Source of the DNA: an uncultured Prevotella sp.
Lineage (GTDB): Bacteria > Bacteroidota > Bacteroidia > Bacteroidales > Bacteroidaceae
Assembly: GCA_934281565.1 (NCBI GenBank)
Contig: CAKQXI010000011.1
Span: 1 to 31,664, forward strand
DNA: 31,664 bases
Direction of reading: 5' to 3'
Part shown: one piece after another, positions 14,861 through 22,776 of the stretch
Numbering within the stretch: the first letter of the stretch is position 1
Layout of the letters: every line of letters begins with the position of its first letter
Translations under genes and position numbers: made by a program
Notes under the pieces: generated by a model
Told to the model about the DNA's origin: nothing
Database searches by the model: none
Seen by the model: only the letters and a program-made list of their open reading frames with translations

Positions 14861-15035
14861 ATTTAAAAGTGTAGGCTTACTATATCGCACATGAAAATCG
14901 ACATTTTGTGCCTTCTGGCAAACATAACTACAGCAACTGACTCTTCGCTGAGGTTCCTCCGAGACTATGCTGTATATGGCACTTGTCATAACCCAAAATA
15001 ACTATTCTGCCTCTGGCAGGAGAGGAATAGAGACT
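14861..15035 (+). promoter_or_regulatory. Structured leader of the T6SS operon
   Basis: The 175-nt leader before the NusG-like gene can form at least two hairpins. GCAC...AAAAT pairs with ATTTTGTGC around 14887-14911, and TACAGCA (14929-14935) pairs with TGCTGTA (14968-14974), enclosing 32 nt with further short stems. An in-frame ATG at 14967 lies inside the second stem, so the start at 15036 is preferred. Because the first gene is a NusG paralogue, the leader is a candidate loading site for it; this is inference. Confidence 0.45.
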
Positions 15036-16485
15036 ATGTCAAAATCACAAGATCTTCAATGGTTCATCATCCATACTCGACCTCACCAAGAGAAAAAGGT
15101 GAAGGAGATACTGGAGAACGAGCAAAACAAACGGGACAACATCATGGATATATACAGTCCATCCAACACCATCGTTAGGGTGCAGAGAGGTAACCATGAG
15201 GAACAGTTGCCTTTGTTTGCCGGGAGAGTGTTCGTCCTCACCACACAAGAGGATGCCACGACGCTCTTGACCGAGAAATACCCTGAAGGCTACTTGGAAT
15301 ATGACAAGACACAGAAGAAGGTGATGACAATTCCAGAACTACAAATGCTCTTTTTCATGGACTTCAATGAACACTATCCTGAGAAGGTACTTGTTTTGGA
15401 ACGCCCTTACAGTGACTATACTTTCAACGCCAAGAACAACGAGCCTAACGAAGCCATCAAGGTTATCGACGGTCCTTTCCAAGGAAAGACGGGCTACTTG
15501 GTAAGGTTCAGGGGCAACAGACGACTGGTATTCCAGATGGAAGACATGGCGATTTGCATCCCCGACATCTGGGACTATCACCTCACAAGACTTCACAACA
15601 ACGACGGCGACCGCCAGTCGAGAAATACGCTCAAGGCTCGCATCGTCGACTTCATCGTTGGCAAGCTCCAAGACTGTGGCTTTATTGAAAACACCAACCA
15701 GACATTCATCTGGTTCATCAATACGCTCATAGAGAAATCATCTTTCGCAGGACTTCAGAAAGAGATAGAGAAAAACAGCGACCAAGAGGCTTACCGTACC
15801 TTGAATGACAAGATCAAGAACCTGTCTTCCCAAGAAGCCTCCTTAATCCTGTCTCTCGCCAACTACGTAAAGACGACCCCTGACTTCATGGACGATTACA
15901 AAAAAGAAATTGCCATCCGTCCTTTCCTCACCCCTACCTCTGGCATCGCCGAAGTTGCAGGCAAGGACTATGCCGTCGTCCGACACAAGAAATTCATGGA
16001 AGTAATTCGTAAGATCTCATTCAAGGAAGACACTTTTTATCCAAAAGAGGATACATCGTTTGAGAAGACCGTGAGCTACTACGCCCATATAGGCATCATC
16101 CAAAAGAGAAACAATAAATGTGTCGTCTTCGCCAACTTCGACAAGATACTAAAAGAATATTTCCTATTGGGGGGGGCAAGCCAAGGACAAGCAACTTGAG
16201 ACATTCAAGAACTATTGTCCCTTGTTCTACCAAGTGCTGAAAGGTGAAAATGAAGTAAAGACCGTGAAAGACCTTTCACTGGGAGCCACATCACTCAACG
16301 TACTCTGCATCCATGTAGACATGGACACCAAAGCCAACGACACGGAAATCTTAGAGAACTCACATATCCGCACTGCCATAGAGACACTAACGAAGACCTC
16401 ACAACAGATTTGCCTGGAAATCAACAGTAGCACCCACCTGGCTATCTGGCGTAAGTTTCTACGAAGCATCTGGCTACACTTATAA
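15036..16485 (+). CDS. NusG-like antiterminator (UpxY/LoaP-like), split by a G8 frameshift
   Basis: ATG 15036 opens an NGN domain at once (LQWFIIHTRPHQEKKVKEIL), and a KOW motif follows near residues 140-165 (VIDGPFQGKTGYLVRFRGN). This is the layout of specialised NusG paralogues that bind RNA polymerase and prevent termination in one long operon. A further C-terminal region of about 280 residues is unusual. The frame ends at 16199 after LLGGASQGQAT, just past eight G at 16169-16176. With seven G the protein would read LLGGQAKDKQLETFKNY and continue to the stop at 16483-16485, giving 482 residues. ClpV starts 13 bases later. So the gene is either switched by slippage at the G tract, freshly broken, or misread by one base in the source sequence. 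The truncated form keeps NGN and KOW and could still act. Confidence 0.8.
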
Positions 16486-16497
16486 TCACATACAACT

Positions 16498-18963
16498 ATG
16501 ACAAATGAGTTAAAATCCATAGCAGGCTCTTTTGCAAAGGAATATTGCAACGATGCCATTTATCCGGCACATCTGTTCAAGGCAGCCATCCATAAGGAAA
16601 TGGGACTTGTCCATTTCCTTGAGACGGAATTAGGGAAGGACTATTACTATCTTCAGGACTGGGCAGACGTGCAGATGACTTTATTGCCTCGTGCCACAAG
16701 ACCGACCGCCGACCTTTCGCTCTCTGACGAGGCTGTCGCCGTCATGGAAGAAGCGGAGAACTTCACCGAGAGATTTGGATTAGAGTCTTGCACCCCTGTC
16801 TGTGTATTAGCCTCATTGGTCACACCAGGAGTAGGCTTCACATTCGACCAATTAAAGACCCTCCCCCTTACCACCGCCGAGATTTGCGCGAAGATGGAGA
16901 GCAACACTTCCAACCAAGGTTCCCAACATACCAACAGTCATCCTTATCTGGACAATGCCGCTGGCACAGAGAAAGGCAACATCGCCAAATACTGCATAGA
17001 CAAGATAGCAGAAATCCACAATGGAAAGAAAGAAGCCGTAGTAGGCTTCGAGAAAGAGATTTCCACCATCTACGAGATATTGGGTAGAAAGACCAAAGCC
17101 AACCTCTTGATCACAGGAGAAGCAGGCATTGGAAAGACAACACTCATCAATGGTTTCCTGAACCAGTTGGCAGAGAACAATGTTCCATCGTTCCTGCTCA
17201 ACGCCAAGGCATACGAACTGGACACAGCAGCCTTGACCGCAGGTGCTTCTTACAAAGGAGAAGTGGACGACCGCTTCAAGAAAGTGCTCAAAGAGATAGA
17301 GCAGCAGGAGAATGCCATCCTCATCATCGAGGCCATAGACAAGCTGTTCGACCGACAAGACAACCTCTTTGGTGCATCTACCATACTCAAACAAGAACTT
17401 TCAAGAGGCAACTTGCTCCTCATCTGCACAACGACAACCGACGGTTACACCAAGTATCTTGAAACAGACAAGGAGTTTGCTGGCAAAATGGAGCGAATTA
17501 TCTTGGAAGAACCTACTGTCGACCAGAGTCTAAGAATACTAAAAGGCGTAATGCCAGCTTACGAGACATTCCACAACCTGACAGTAGACGAGGAAGTGAT
17601 GGAGAACGCCATCCGTCTTGCCAAGCGATACCTGACGGAAAAGGCTTTGCCTACATCTGCCATCGACTTGATAGACAGGACACAGTCGTTATTGAAAACA
17701 ATGAACGACATGACGGAGAACGACATCAAGTCTTACCGTGAGCAGTTGGAGCAGATTGTCCAGTCAGCCCAAGGCAAAGAGAACAACGATCCTGTCGTCA
17801 TGAAAGACCTTGAGTGGCTGAACTACGAGATATACAACAAGACCAATTGCATCTTGATGGCGCAGCTGGATAGCGACATTGACTTTGCCAAGATAGCAAC
17901 CATCCAAGAGCGTATCGATTGTACCAAGGGCATCTTGGACAAACTCTCAGAGCTAAGCAAGGACAAGCGCAAGGAACTGAAAAGCAACGACCTCTATGCT
18001 GTTGTCGCCAAGCAGACAGGCATTCCTTTGGGTAAGGTACAGGTAAAGGAACGCGACCGTCTCTTGGGTGCGGAAGAAACATTGAAGAAACGTGTCGTTG
18101 GTCAAGACCATGCCGTCAAGAAAGTATTGGATGCCGTATTCGAGTCACGTTCAGGACTGAACAAGAAAGGTCAGCCAATGGGTTCATTCTTCTTCCTTGG
18201 TCCTACGGGTACTGGTAAGACCGAGTTATCCAAGGCATTGGCAGCATTCTTGTTTGGTGATGAGTCCTCACTAATCCGCTTTGATATGTCAGAGTTCAAG
18301 GAAGAACACTCCGTGGCATTGCTCTATGGCGCACCTCCGGGATACGTAGGCTATGAGGAAGGAGGTCTGCTGGTCAACAAGATTAGGCAGAAGCCTTACT
18401 CCGTAGTGCTCTTTGACGAGATTGAAAAGGCACATAAGTCGGTATTTGACTTGTTCCTCCAGATATTGGACGAAGGAAAGTTACACGACCGCTTGGGGCG
18501 CGTAGGTGACTTCTCGAATGCGTTGATACTGTTCACCTCCAACATTGGAAGCCAGTATATCGTGGATTCGTTCACCAACAACGGCGTACCACCAGAGAAC
18601 AACGACTTGATGAAGATCATGCAGAACTATTTCCGTCCAGAGTTCCTTGGTCGTCTCACCGAGATAGTGCCTTTCTCCCCTATCACCGAGGACACCGTGA
18701 AGTGCATCTTCGACATCCATCTGAAAGGCTTGCTCAAGCAGCTGGAGGAACAAAACATCTCGTTGGAGATTACTCCAGAGGCAAAGCATCAGATTGCCAT
18801 GCGAGGCTTCAACCCACAATATGGCGCACGCCCTATCCTTGGCATCATCCGCAAGGAGATACGCCATCCATTGTCAAAGTTGATTATCTCTGGCAAAGTA
18901 AAGTCGGGCGACACCGTGGTTATCTCATTGAAAGACGACCAGCCAGACTTCTCTATCAAGTAA
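16498..18963 (+). CDS. clpV: T6SS sheath-recycling ATPase ClpV/TssH
   Basis: This 821-residue Hsp100 protein has two AAA+ modules. Module 1 has Walker A GEAGIGKT at residues 207-214. Module 2 has Walker A GPTGTGKT at 568-575 and Walker B VVLFDEIEK at 636-644, and the arginine-finger/sensor region ends QYGARPILGIIRKEIRHPL. ClpV unfolds contracted TssB-TssC sheaths so that subunits can be reused. The location directly before tssB and tssC supports ClpV over ClpB or ClpC. Oddly, module 1 has ILIIEAID (273-281) where the family has a D-E pair; the catalytic Glu is replaced by Ala, so this module may bind but hydrolyse ATP poorly. The N-terminal part (1-140) is a diverged Clp N-domain. Confidence 0.9.
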   Translation: MTNELKSIAGSFAKEYCNDAIYPAHLFKAAIHKEMGLVHFLETELGKDYYYLQDWADVQMTLLPRATRPTADLSLSDEAVAVMEEAENFTERFGLESCTPVCVLASLVTPGVGFTFDQLKTLPLTTAEICAKMESNTSNQGSQHTNSHPYLDNAAGTEKGNIAKYCIDKIAEIHNGKKEAVVGFEKEISTIYEILGRKTKANLLITGEAGIGKTTLINGFLNQLAENNVPSFLLNAKAYELDTAALTAGASYKGEVDDRFKKVLKEIEQQENAILIIEAIDKLFDRQDNLFGASTILKQELSRGNLLLICTTTTDGYTKYLETDKEFAGKMERIILEEPTVDQSLRILKGVMPAYETFHNLTVDEEVMENAIRLAKRYLTEKALPTSAIDLIDRTQSLLKTMNDMTENDIKSYREQLEQIVQSAQGKENNDPVVMKDLEWLNYEIYNKTNCILMAQLDSDIDFAKIATIQERIDCTKGILDKLSELSKDKRKELKSNDLYAVVAKQTGIPLGKVQVKERDRLLGAEETLKKRVVGQDHAVKKVLDAVFESRSGLNKKGQPMGSFFFLGPTGTGKTELSKALAAFLFGDESSLIRFDMSEFKEEHSVALLYGAPPGYVGYEEGGLLVNKIRQKPYSVVLFDEIEKAHKSVFDLFLQILDEGKLHDRLGRVGDFSNALILFTSNIGSQYIVDSFTNNGVPPENNDLMKIMQNYFRPEFLGRLTEIVPFSPITEDTVKCIFDIHLKGLLKQLEEQNISLEITPEAKHQIAMRGFNPQYGARPILGIIRKEIRHPLSKLIISGKVKSGDTVVISLKDDQPDFSIK

Positions 18964-19005
18964 CAAGAATAAAACATATAAATAACAATTAAAACATATC
19001 CAGAT

Positions 19006-19470
19006 ATGGCTATAAAAGAGAATTTCATATCAATGGCACCAGACGAGGCATCAAGCGCCAAAGTGTCTCCCATTGATAACAACAAGACCCTGATGATGGA
19101 CCAATACACATCAGATGTGGAGCCAGGAAATCCTGAGCTCGTAGAGGACATCCAAACCATTGATGATGCCTTTGCCCACTTCAAGCCTACCGTAGAAGTT
19201 GACTTCATTGACGAGGAAGGCGGCTCTGTGAATGAGAAACTTCATTTCAGCGAGTTGCGTGATTTCGAGGCACAGGGCGGAAAAGGAAAGTTGGTAACCA
19301 ACAGCGCATTCCTTTCTGGAGTAAAGCAGAACATCGATGTAAACACCAAGATCCGCAAGAACATCGAGCAAAACCGTAAGTTGCGTGACATCCTGAAAGA
19401 TTCTTCCTCAAGAGAAGAACTCAAGGAGATGCTCAAAGCTATGCTTGCCGAACTTGAAAACAACCAATAA
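19006..19470 (+). CDS. tssB: T6SS contractile sheath small subunit TssB
   Basis: This 154-residue protein fits Bacteroidetes TssB (VipA). Visible are NKTLMMDQYTSDV, then IDDAFAHFKPTVEVDFIDEEG, then VNEKLHFSELRDFE, and a C-terminal helix (LKEMLKAMLAELENNQ). TssB pairs with TssC to build the contractile sheath around the Hcp tube in the cytoplasm. It lies 42 bases after clpV and 18 bases before tssC. The start at 19006 is the first Met and gives the usual length. Confidence 0.92.
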   Translation: MAIKENFISMAPDEASSAKVSPIDNNKTLMMDQYTSDVEPGNPELVEDIQTIDDAFAHFKPTVEVDFIDEEGGSVNEKLHFSELRDFEAQGGKGKLVTNSAFLSGVKQNIDVNTKIRKNIEQNRKLRDILKDSSSREELKEMLKAMLAELENNQ

Positions 19471-19488
19471 AAGAAGGAGATTTATCTT

Positions 19489-20856
19489 ATGGCAGATACA
19501 GAAATGAAAAAGAGCGTTGCCGTAGAGCAACAGACTGGTGCCGAGAGCGCACAGGCTCCCCAAGAGCAAAAAGACATTACCCAACTGCTAAAGTCTTTCG
19601 GTGGCTTCAATGCCATCCGTGGATTTATGCCAGATGCCGAGAACCTAAACCCTGCTCGCAAGGCAGTAAAGGCAGTGTTCTTGTCTGACAAGCGTTTCAA
19701 GGACAAACGAGAGAACTTAATCAAGGACATCAAGGGATGGTTGGAGTTGCTCGACGAGGACCACAACAGTGCCACCGAGTTTGCCGATGCTTGCAAGGCT
19801 AAGGAAGATAAATATACAAAGGTTCTGGAACAGGGAATTACAGATGCCCTCTATGCCACAGCCAACTTAGAGCGCTCTTATCGTGCCTTGGATTCTTTCT
19901 TCAAGACAGCCAATGCCGACAAGGTGAAGAACCTTCGTGTCATCAACGTATATAAGGATGACATCGCAGACCCAGACTCTGGCTTTGCCACAGAAGTAGA
20001 GAACCTGTTGAGAAATGGTTTCGACCGTTTGAGCCTCAAAGACTGCTACAGTCTGATGGTTGTCCCCGGCAACGTGTTCCAAGACAAGGTAACCTTGTTG
20101 CAGTGGGCTAAGATAGCTTTCAAGTATAAGGTAATGATGTTGACCGACCATGCCGACGAATACTCTTTCGACGACTTGTTTAGCAACACAGAGGGCTATC
20201 GCGACTCAGACATCGAACTACAGAACGTGATCATGACCGCCAACTGGATTGTAGGTCGTGACTCAGAGAAGATGTCCGAAGATGAAAAGGAAGCTATGGC
20301 ATTCTTCATTCCGGGTTCAGCAGCCTTGGCTGGCAAGCTCTATGATGAGAGTGCGAACATGGCACAAGGAGCCGGTGGCAAGAAATATGGTACACTGGAT
20401 GGCGTGAAAGGCGTACACCTCGACTTGCTGAAGTCAGAGATAGCCTCACTCATGGACAACCAAGTTATCCCAATGGTATATTCAGAGGGCAGAGTAATGG
20501 CATTCAACAACACCACTCTCTACAATGGCGACAACACAGCCATGAAAGAATATCCTATCGTGCGAGTATTCGACTGGGTGAAGAAAGTATTGATGAACTA
20601 TGTACATGAAGTTGCACTTGAGAACTGGGACCCATACAACTCACCCAAGAACCTCAAGGCAAAGATACAATCATTCCTCAACGACTACAAGGGTTATGGT
20701 AACCTATTCCAAAATTACGAGATAAAGGAGCCAACACAAGATCCTGATACCAAGCGCATCACTTGCGACATCAGCCTCACTCCTTTCTATTCGGCAAAGA
20801 ACTTCATCATCAAGGTTTCTGCCGACAAGCGTAACAAGGATGCACAGACAGCATAA
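19489..20856 (+). CDS. tssC: T6SS contractile sheath large subunit TssC
   Basis: This 455-residue protein belongs to the TssC (VipB) group of Bacteroidetes, formerly DUF5458. After a short polar leader it begins DITQLLKSFGGFNAIRGFMPD and has the helical N-part (RFKDKRENLIKDIKGWLELL). A central sheath domain (LKDCYSLMVVPGNVFQDKVT, then MTANWIVGRDSEKMSEDEK) follows, and the C-terminus ends DISLTPFYSAKNFIIKVSAD. With TssB it makes the sheath whose contraction drives the inner tube out of the cell. It is co-transcribed with tssB. A 94-base gap with a small hairpin separates it from the first hcp gene. Confidence 0.92.
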   Translation: MADTEMKKSVAVEQQTGAESAQAPQEQKDITQLLKSFGGFNAIRGFMPDAENLNPARKAVKAVFLSDKRFKDKRENLIKDIKGWLELLDEDHNSATEFADACKAKEDKYTKVLEQGITDALYATANLERSYRALDSFFKTANADKVKNLRVINVYKDDIADPDSGFATEVENLLRNGFDRLSLKDCYSLMVVPGNVFQDKVTLLQWAKIAFKYKVMMLTDHADEYSFDDLFSNTEGYRDSDIELQNVIMTANWIVGRDSEKMSEDEKEAMAFFIPGSAALAGKLYDESANMAQGAGGKKYGTLDGVKGVHLDLLKSEIASLMDNQVIPMVYSEGRVMAFNNTTLYNGDNTAMKEYPIVRVFDWVKKVLMNYVHEVALENWDPYNSPKNLKAKIQSFLNDYKGYGNLFQNYEIKEPTQDPDTKRITCDISLTPFYSAKNFIIKVSADKRNKDAQTA

Positions 20857-20865
20857 AAGAGAAAC

Positions 20866-20901
20866 CTGTTCTAATATAAAAAATCAAGTTATTCAGAACA
20901 G
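20866..20901 (+). promoter_or_regulatory. Hairpin between tssC and hcp1
   Basis: CTGTTCT (20866-20872) pairs with AGAACAG (20895-20901), seven base pairs and a 22-nt loop, with no T run after it. No TAnnTTTG box is visible in the gap, so processing or stabilisation of the hcp message is more likely than a new promoter. Confidence 0.4.
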
Positions 20902-20950
20902 TAATCGAGTTAATATAACTTTTATTTTCACAATTTAAATTTTTAACGTT

Positions 20951-21343
20951 ATGGCTAAGACCCCAGTTAAATTAGAGATTGACGGTTACAAGGAGCGTGA
21001 AGTGCTCATGGTAAAGTATGAGTTCGACCAAGCAACCGATGTAGAAGGACAGATGGCTGGCATCCCTCGTGGTGGTCAGATTACTATCCGTGTAAAGGCA
21101 CTTAACGATGGTACTCCTGACCTCATGGCATGGATGATCGAGCGTAACTTGCCAAAGAACGGAACCATCACATTCCTTGAGACAAAGACAGGTAAGAGTA
21201 TGAAGACCATCAAGTTCACCAATGGCTATTGTGTCAACTTCGATGAAAAATGGGAAGACAAGCACGGTCACTTCGAGGAGATCGTCATCACTTGCCAGAA
21301 GATCGAGTTTGAATCAGTAGTATTCGAAAACGAATGGGCTTAA
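20951..21343 (+). CDS. hcp: Hcp/TssD tube protein, paralogue 1
   Basis: This 130-residue protein has the Bacteroidetes TssD pattern: a beta-rich start (KLEIDGYKEREVLMVKYEFD), then DVEGQMAGIPRGGQITIRVKA, LMAWMIERNLPKNGTITF, then YCVNFDEKWEDK and a final EIVITCQKIEF strand. Hcp hexamers stack into the inner tube that the sheath expels and may carry effectors in the lumen. It is the first of four Hcp-like genes in a row. Its 130 residues match the simple tube form with no extension. Confidence 0.92.
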   Translation: MAKTPVKLEIDGYKEREVLMVKYEFDQATDVEGQMAGIPRGGQITIRVKALNDGTPDLMAWMIERNLPKNGTITFLETKTGKSMKTIKFTNGYCVNFDEKWEDKHGHFEEIVITCQKIEFESVVFENEWA

Positions 21344-21384
21344 TTTCTTACTTATTTAGTTTAATTTTTAAAAAACACAAGACT

Positions 21385-21783
21385 ATGGCAGAGAATAGCA
21401 CACCAGTACAGTTGTCTGTGAAGGATTTCGAGACACGTGAAGTGATGATGGTTGACTACAAGTTTGACCAGACAACAGATAGAGAGGGACAAATCTCAGG
21501 TATTCCAAGAGGTGGTCGCATCACTATCCGAGTAAAGGCAATGAACGATGGTAACAACCAGTTGTTGCAGTGGATGTTGGCACCTAACGACCCACGTGAC
21601 ATCACCGTTACTTTCTTCAACACCATCGATGGCTCTACTATGAAAGAGTTGCAGGGCACAGGTTGCTACTGCGTTCACTACACCGAGAAGTGGGAAGATG
21701 GTGAAGAACACTTCGAGGAGTTGCAGATTGTTTGCCAGGAATTGAAGAATGGCCCTGTGGCATTCGTCAATCCTTGGAAGTAA
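21385..21783 (+). CDS. hcp: Hcp/TssD tube protein, paralogue 2
   Basis: The frame is open from 21334, overlapping the previous gene, but ATG 21385 (MAENSTPVQLSVKDFETREV) gives a product that aligns with paralogue 1 from its first residues. It has 132 residues. Shared blocks are QTTDREGQISGIPRGGRITIRVKA, LLQWMLAPNDPRDITVTF, CYCVHYTEKWED and ELQIVCQEL. Two close tube paralogues may form mixed or alternative tubes, or carry different cargo. It is followed by a GC-rich hairpin that separates it from the two divergent copies. Confidence 0.91.
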   Translation: MAENSTPVQLSVKDFETREVMMVDYKFDQTTDREGQISGIPRGGRITIRVKAMNDGNNQLLQWMLAPNDPRDITVTFFNTIDGSTMKELQGTGCYCVHYTEKWEDGEEHFEELQIVCQELKNGPVAFVNPWK

Positions 21784-21804
21784 GATACCCTATATTTATA
21801 AACA

Positions 21805-21833
21805 AGCTGGACGGGAGAGGGTCCCGTCCAGCT
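21805..21833 (+). terminator. GC-rich intra-operon hairpin after hcp2
   Basis: AGCTGGACGGG (21805-21815) and its exact complement (21823-21833) form an 11-bp perfect stem with a 7-nt loop. No T run follows, so a partial terminator or a 3' stabiliser of the hcp1-hcp2 message fits better than a full stop. It is one of the strongest hairpins inside the operon. Confidence 0.65.
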
Positions 21834-21852
21834 ACCAATAAACGCAAGGCTT

Positions 21853-22266
21853 ATGGCATTATCAGCAAGTTTACATTTTGGGAACAACCAGATAGGTCTC
21901 TATTCTAAGACTTATGCTGTGGTAGAGTGCAAGTGCCATTTCAACAGGCACCACAATTTCTATCACCCCGACACCAATGCCAAATGTGACAAGGTAGAAC
22001 TAACCGTCGTAGCACCAGGCAAGGAAGACCTGAACCTATACGAGTGGTATATCGACCAATCAAGTCAGTCGGGCAAGATAACTTTCGATCTTTCCACAGT
22101 TTCCGACAATAATGCCCATCCTACCAAGGAGCTATTATTTGAAGATGCAGTATGCTTTTCCATCGCAGAAAGCTATGACATCGGAAAGCAACGAAGACGA
22201 CTATTGAAATTGGAAATTATCGCAGACCAAATCATGGTGGAAAACGTGCAGTTCAGTCACCGATAA
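21853..22266 (+). CDS. Divergent Hcp/TssD-like protein 3
   Basis: This 137-residue protein keeps the Hcp order of strands (SLHFGNNQIGLYSKTYAVVEC, then KVELTVVAPGKEDLNLYEWY, GKITFDLST, ELLFEDAVCFSIAESYD, LKLEIIADQIMVENVQF) but little exact identity to paralogues 1 and 2. The Y-E-W-Y position matches L-M-A-W-M / L-Q-W-M of the others. It likely forms a Hcp ring that sits at a special place, for example as an adaptor near VgrG or for a given cargo. That placement is inferred from gene order only. The first Met at 21853 gives the expected length. Confidence 0.75.
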   Translation: MALSASLHFGNNQIGLYSKTYAVVECKCHFNRHHNFYHPDTNAKCDKVELTVVAPGKEDLNLYEWYIDQSSQSGKITFDLSTVSDNNAHPTKELLFEDAVCFSIAESYDIGKQRRRLLKLEIIADQIMVENVQFSHR

Positions 22267-22296
22267 CTTCCACTTAACTCTTTAAATCACCAGACC

Positions 22297-22764
22297 ATGG
22301 ATATGATTTCAAACAATATCAAGGCAATTCTTATCCCTGAGGATTTCTCAGAGATAATGAGAGTTTCACAAGAGAAATGTCTCACGTTGCAACATTTCGA
22401 CTACAAGTGCCAACGAAGCAGAAACGAGGAAGGTATTCCGTATGGGTCTACTGTGTCTGTAACTCTCAATTGCACCGTTAGAACCGTCGGTGACTTACAA
22501 GTCTATTATGACAGACTAAAAAGCAACTCTCCCTATACCTACACTTTTGTGTTCAACGCTACATTCGATGCGCAAAGATGCCTATCAGACTATGAAGATG
22601 CCATGATTGTATCGGGTTATATCATCGACATCGAAGAAAACTTCGACAGTGCGGCCACTGAGAATGGCGAGAATGAGCAGATGCTTATCAACATCAGGAT
22701 TTTGCTATCCAACATCACTTATGTAGGCAAGAACTCAAACAAGACATTATCTATCATTAAGTAA
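22297..22764 (+). CDS. Divergent Hcp-like protein 4
   Basis: This 155-residue protein has weaker Hcp resemblance. It shows beta-strand blocks in Hcp order (LTLQHFDYKCQRSRNEEGIPYGSTVSVTLNC, then DLQVYYDRLKSNSPYTYTFVF, DAMIVSGYIIDIEENFDS and INIRILLSNITYVG). It is longer than the tube copies because of a charged loop with ATENGENE before the last strand. It ends 12 bases before vgrG, so a role at the tube-spike junction is plausible. It could also be an unrelated beta protein; the Hcp call rests on pattern and context. Confidence 0.58.
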   Translation: MDMISNNIKAILIPEDFSEIMRVSQEKCLTLQHFDYKCQRSRNEEGIPYGSTVSVTLNCTVRTVGDLQVYYDRLKSNSPYTYTFVFNATFDAQRCLSDYEDAMIVSGYIIDIEENFDSAATENGENEQMLINIRILLSNITYVGKNSNKTLSIIK

Positions 22765-22776
22765 AAGAAAGCAACT

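Noticed and set aside
16222..16485. Separate small gene before clpV
   Set aside because: It has only a TTG start, and its frame joins the NusG-like protein when one G is removed from the tract, so it is the 3' part of that gene.
16498..18963. Housekeeping ClpB or ClpC
   Set aside because: Its place directly before tssB/tssC and the diverged N-domain and first AAA module support ClpV.
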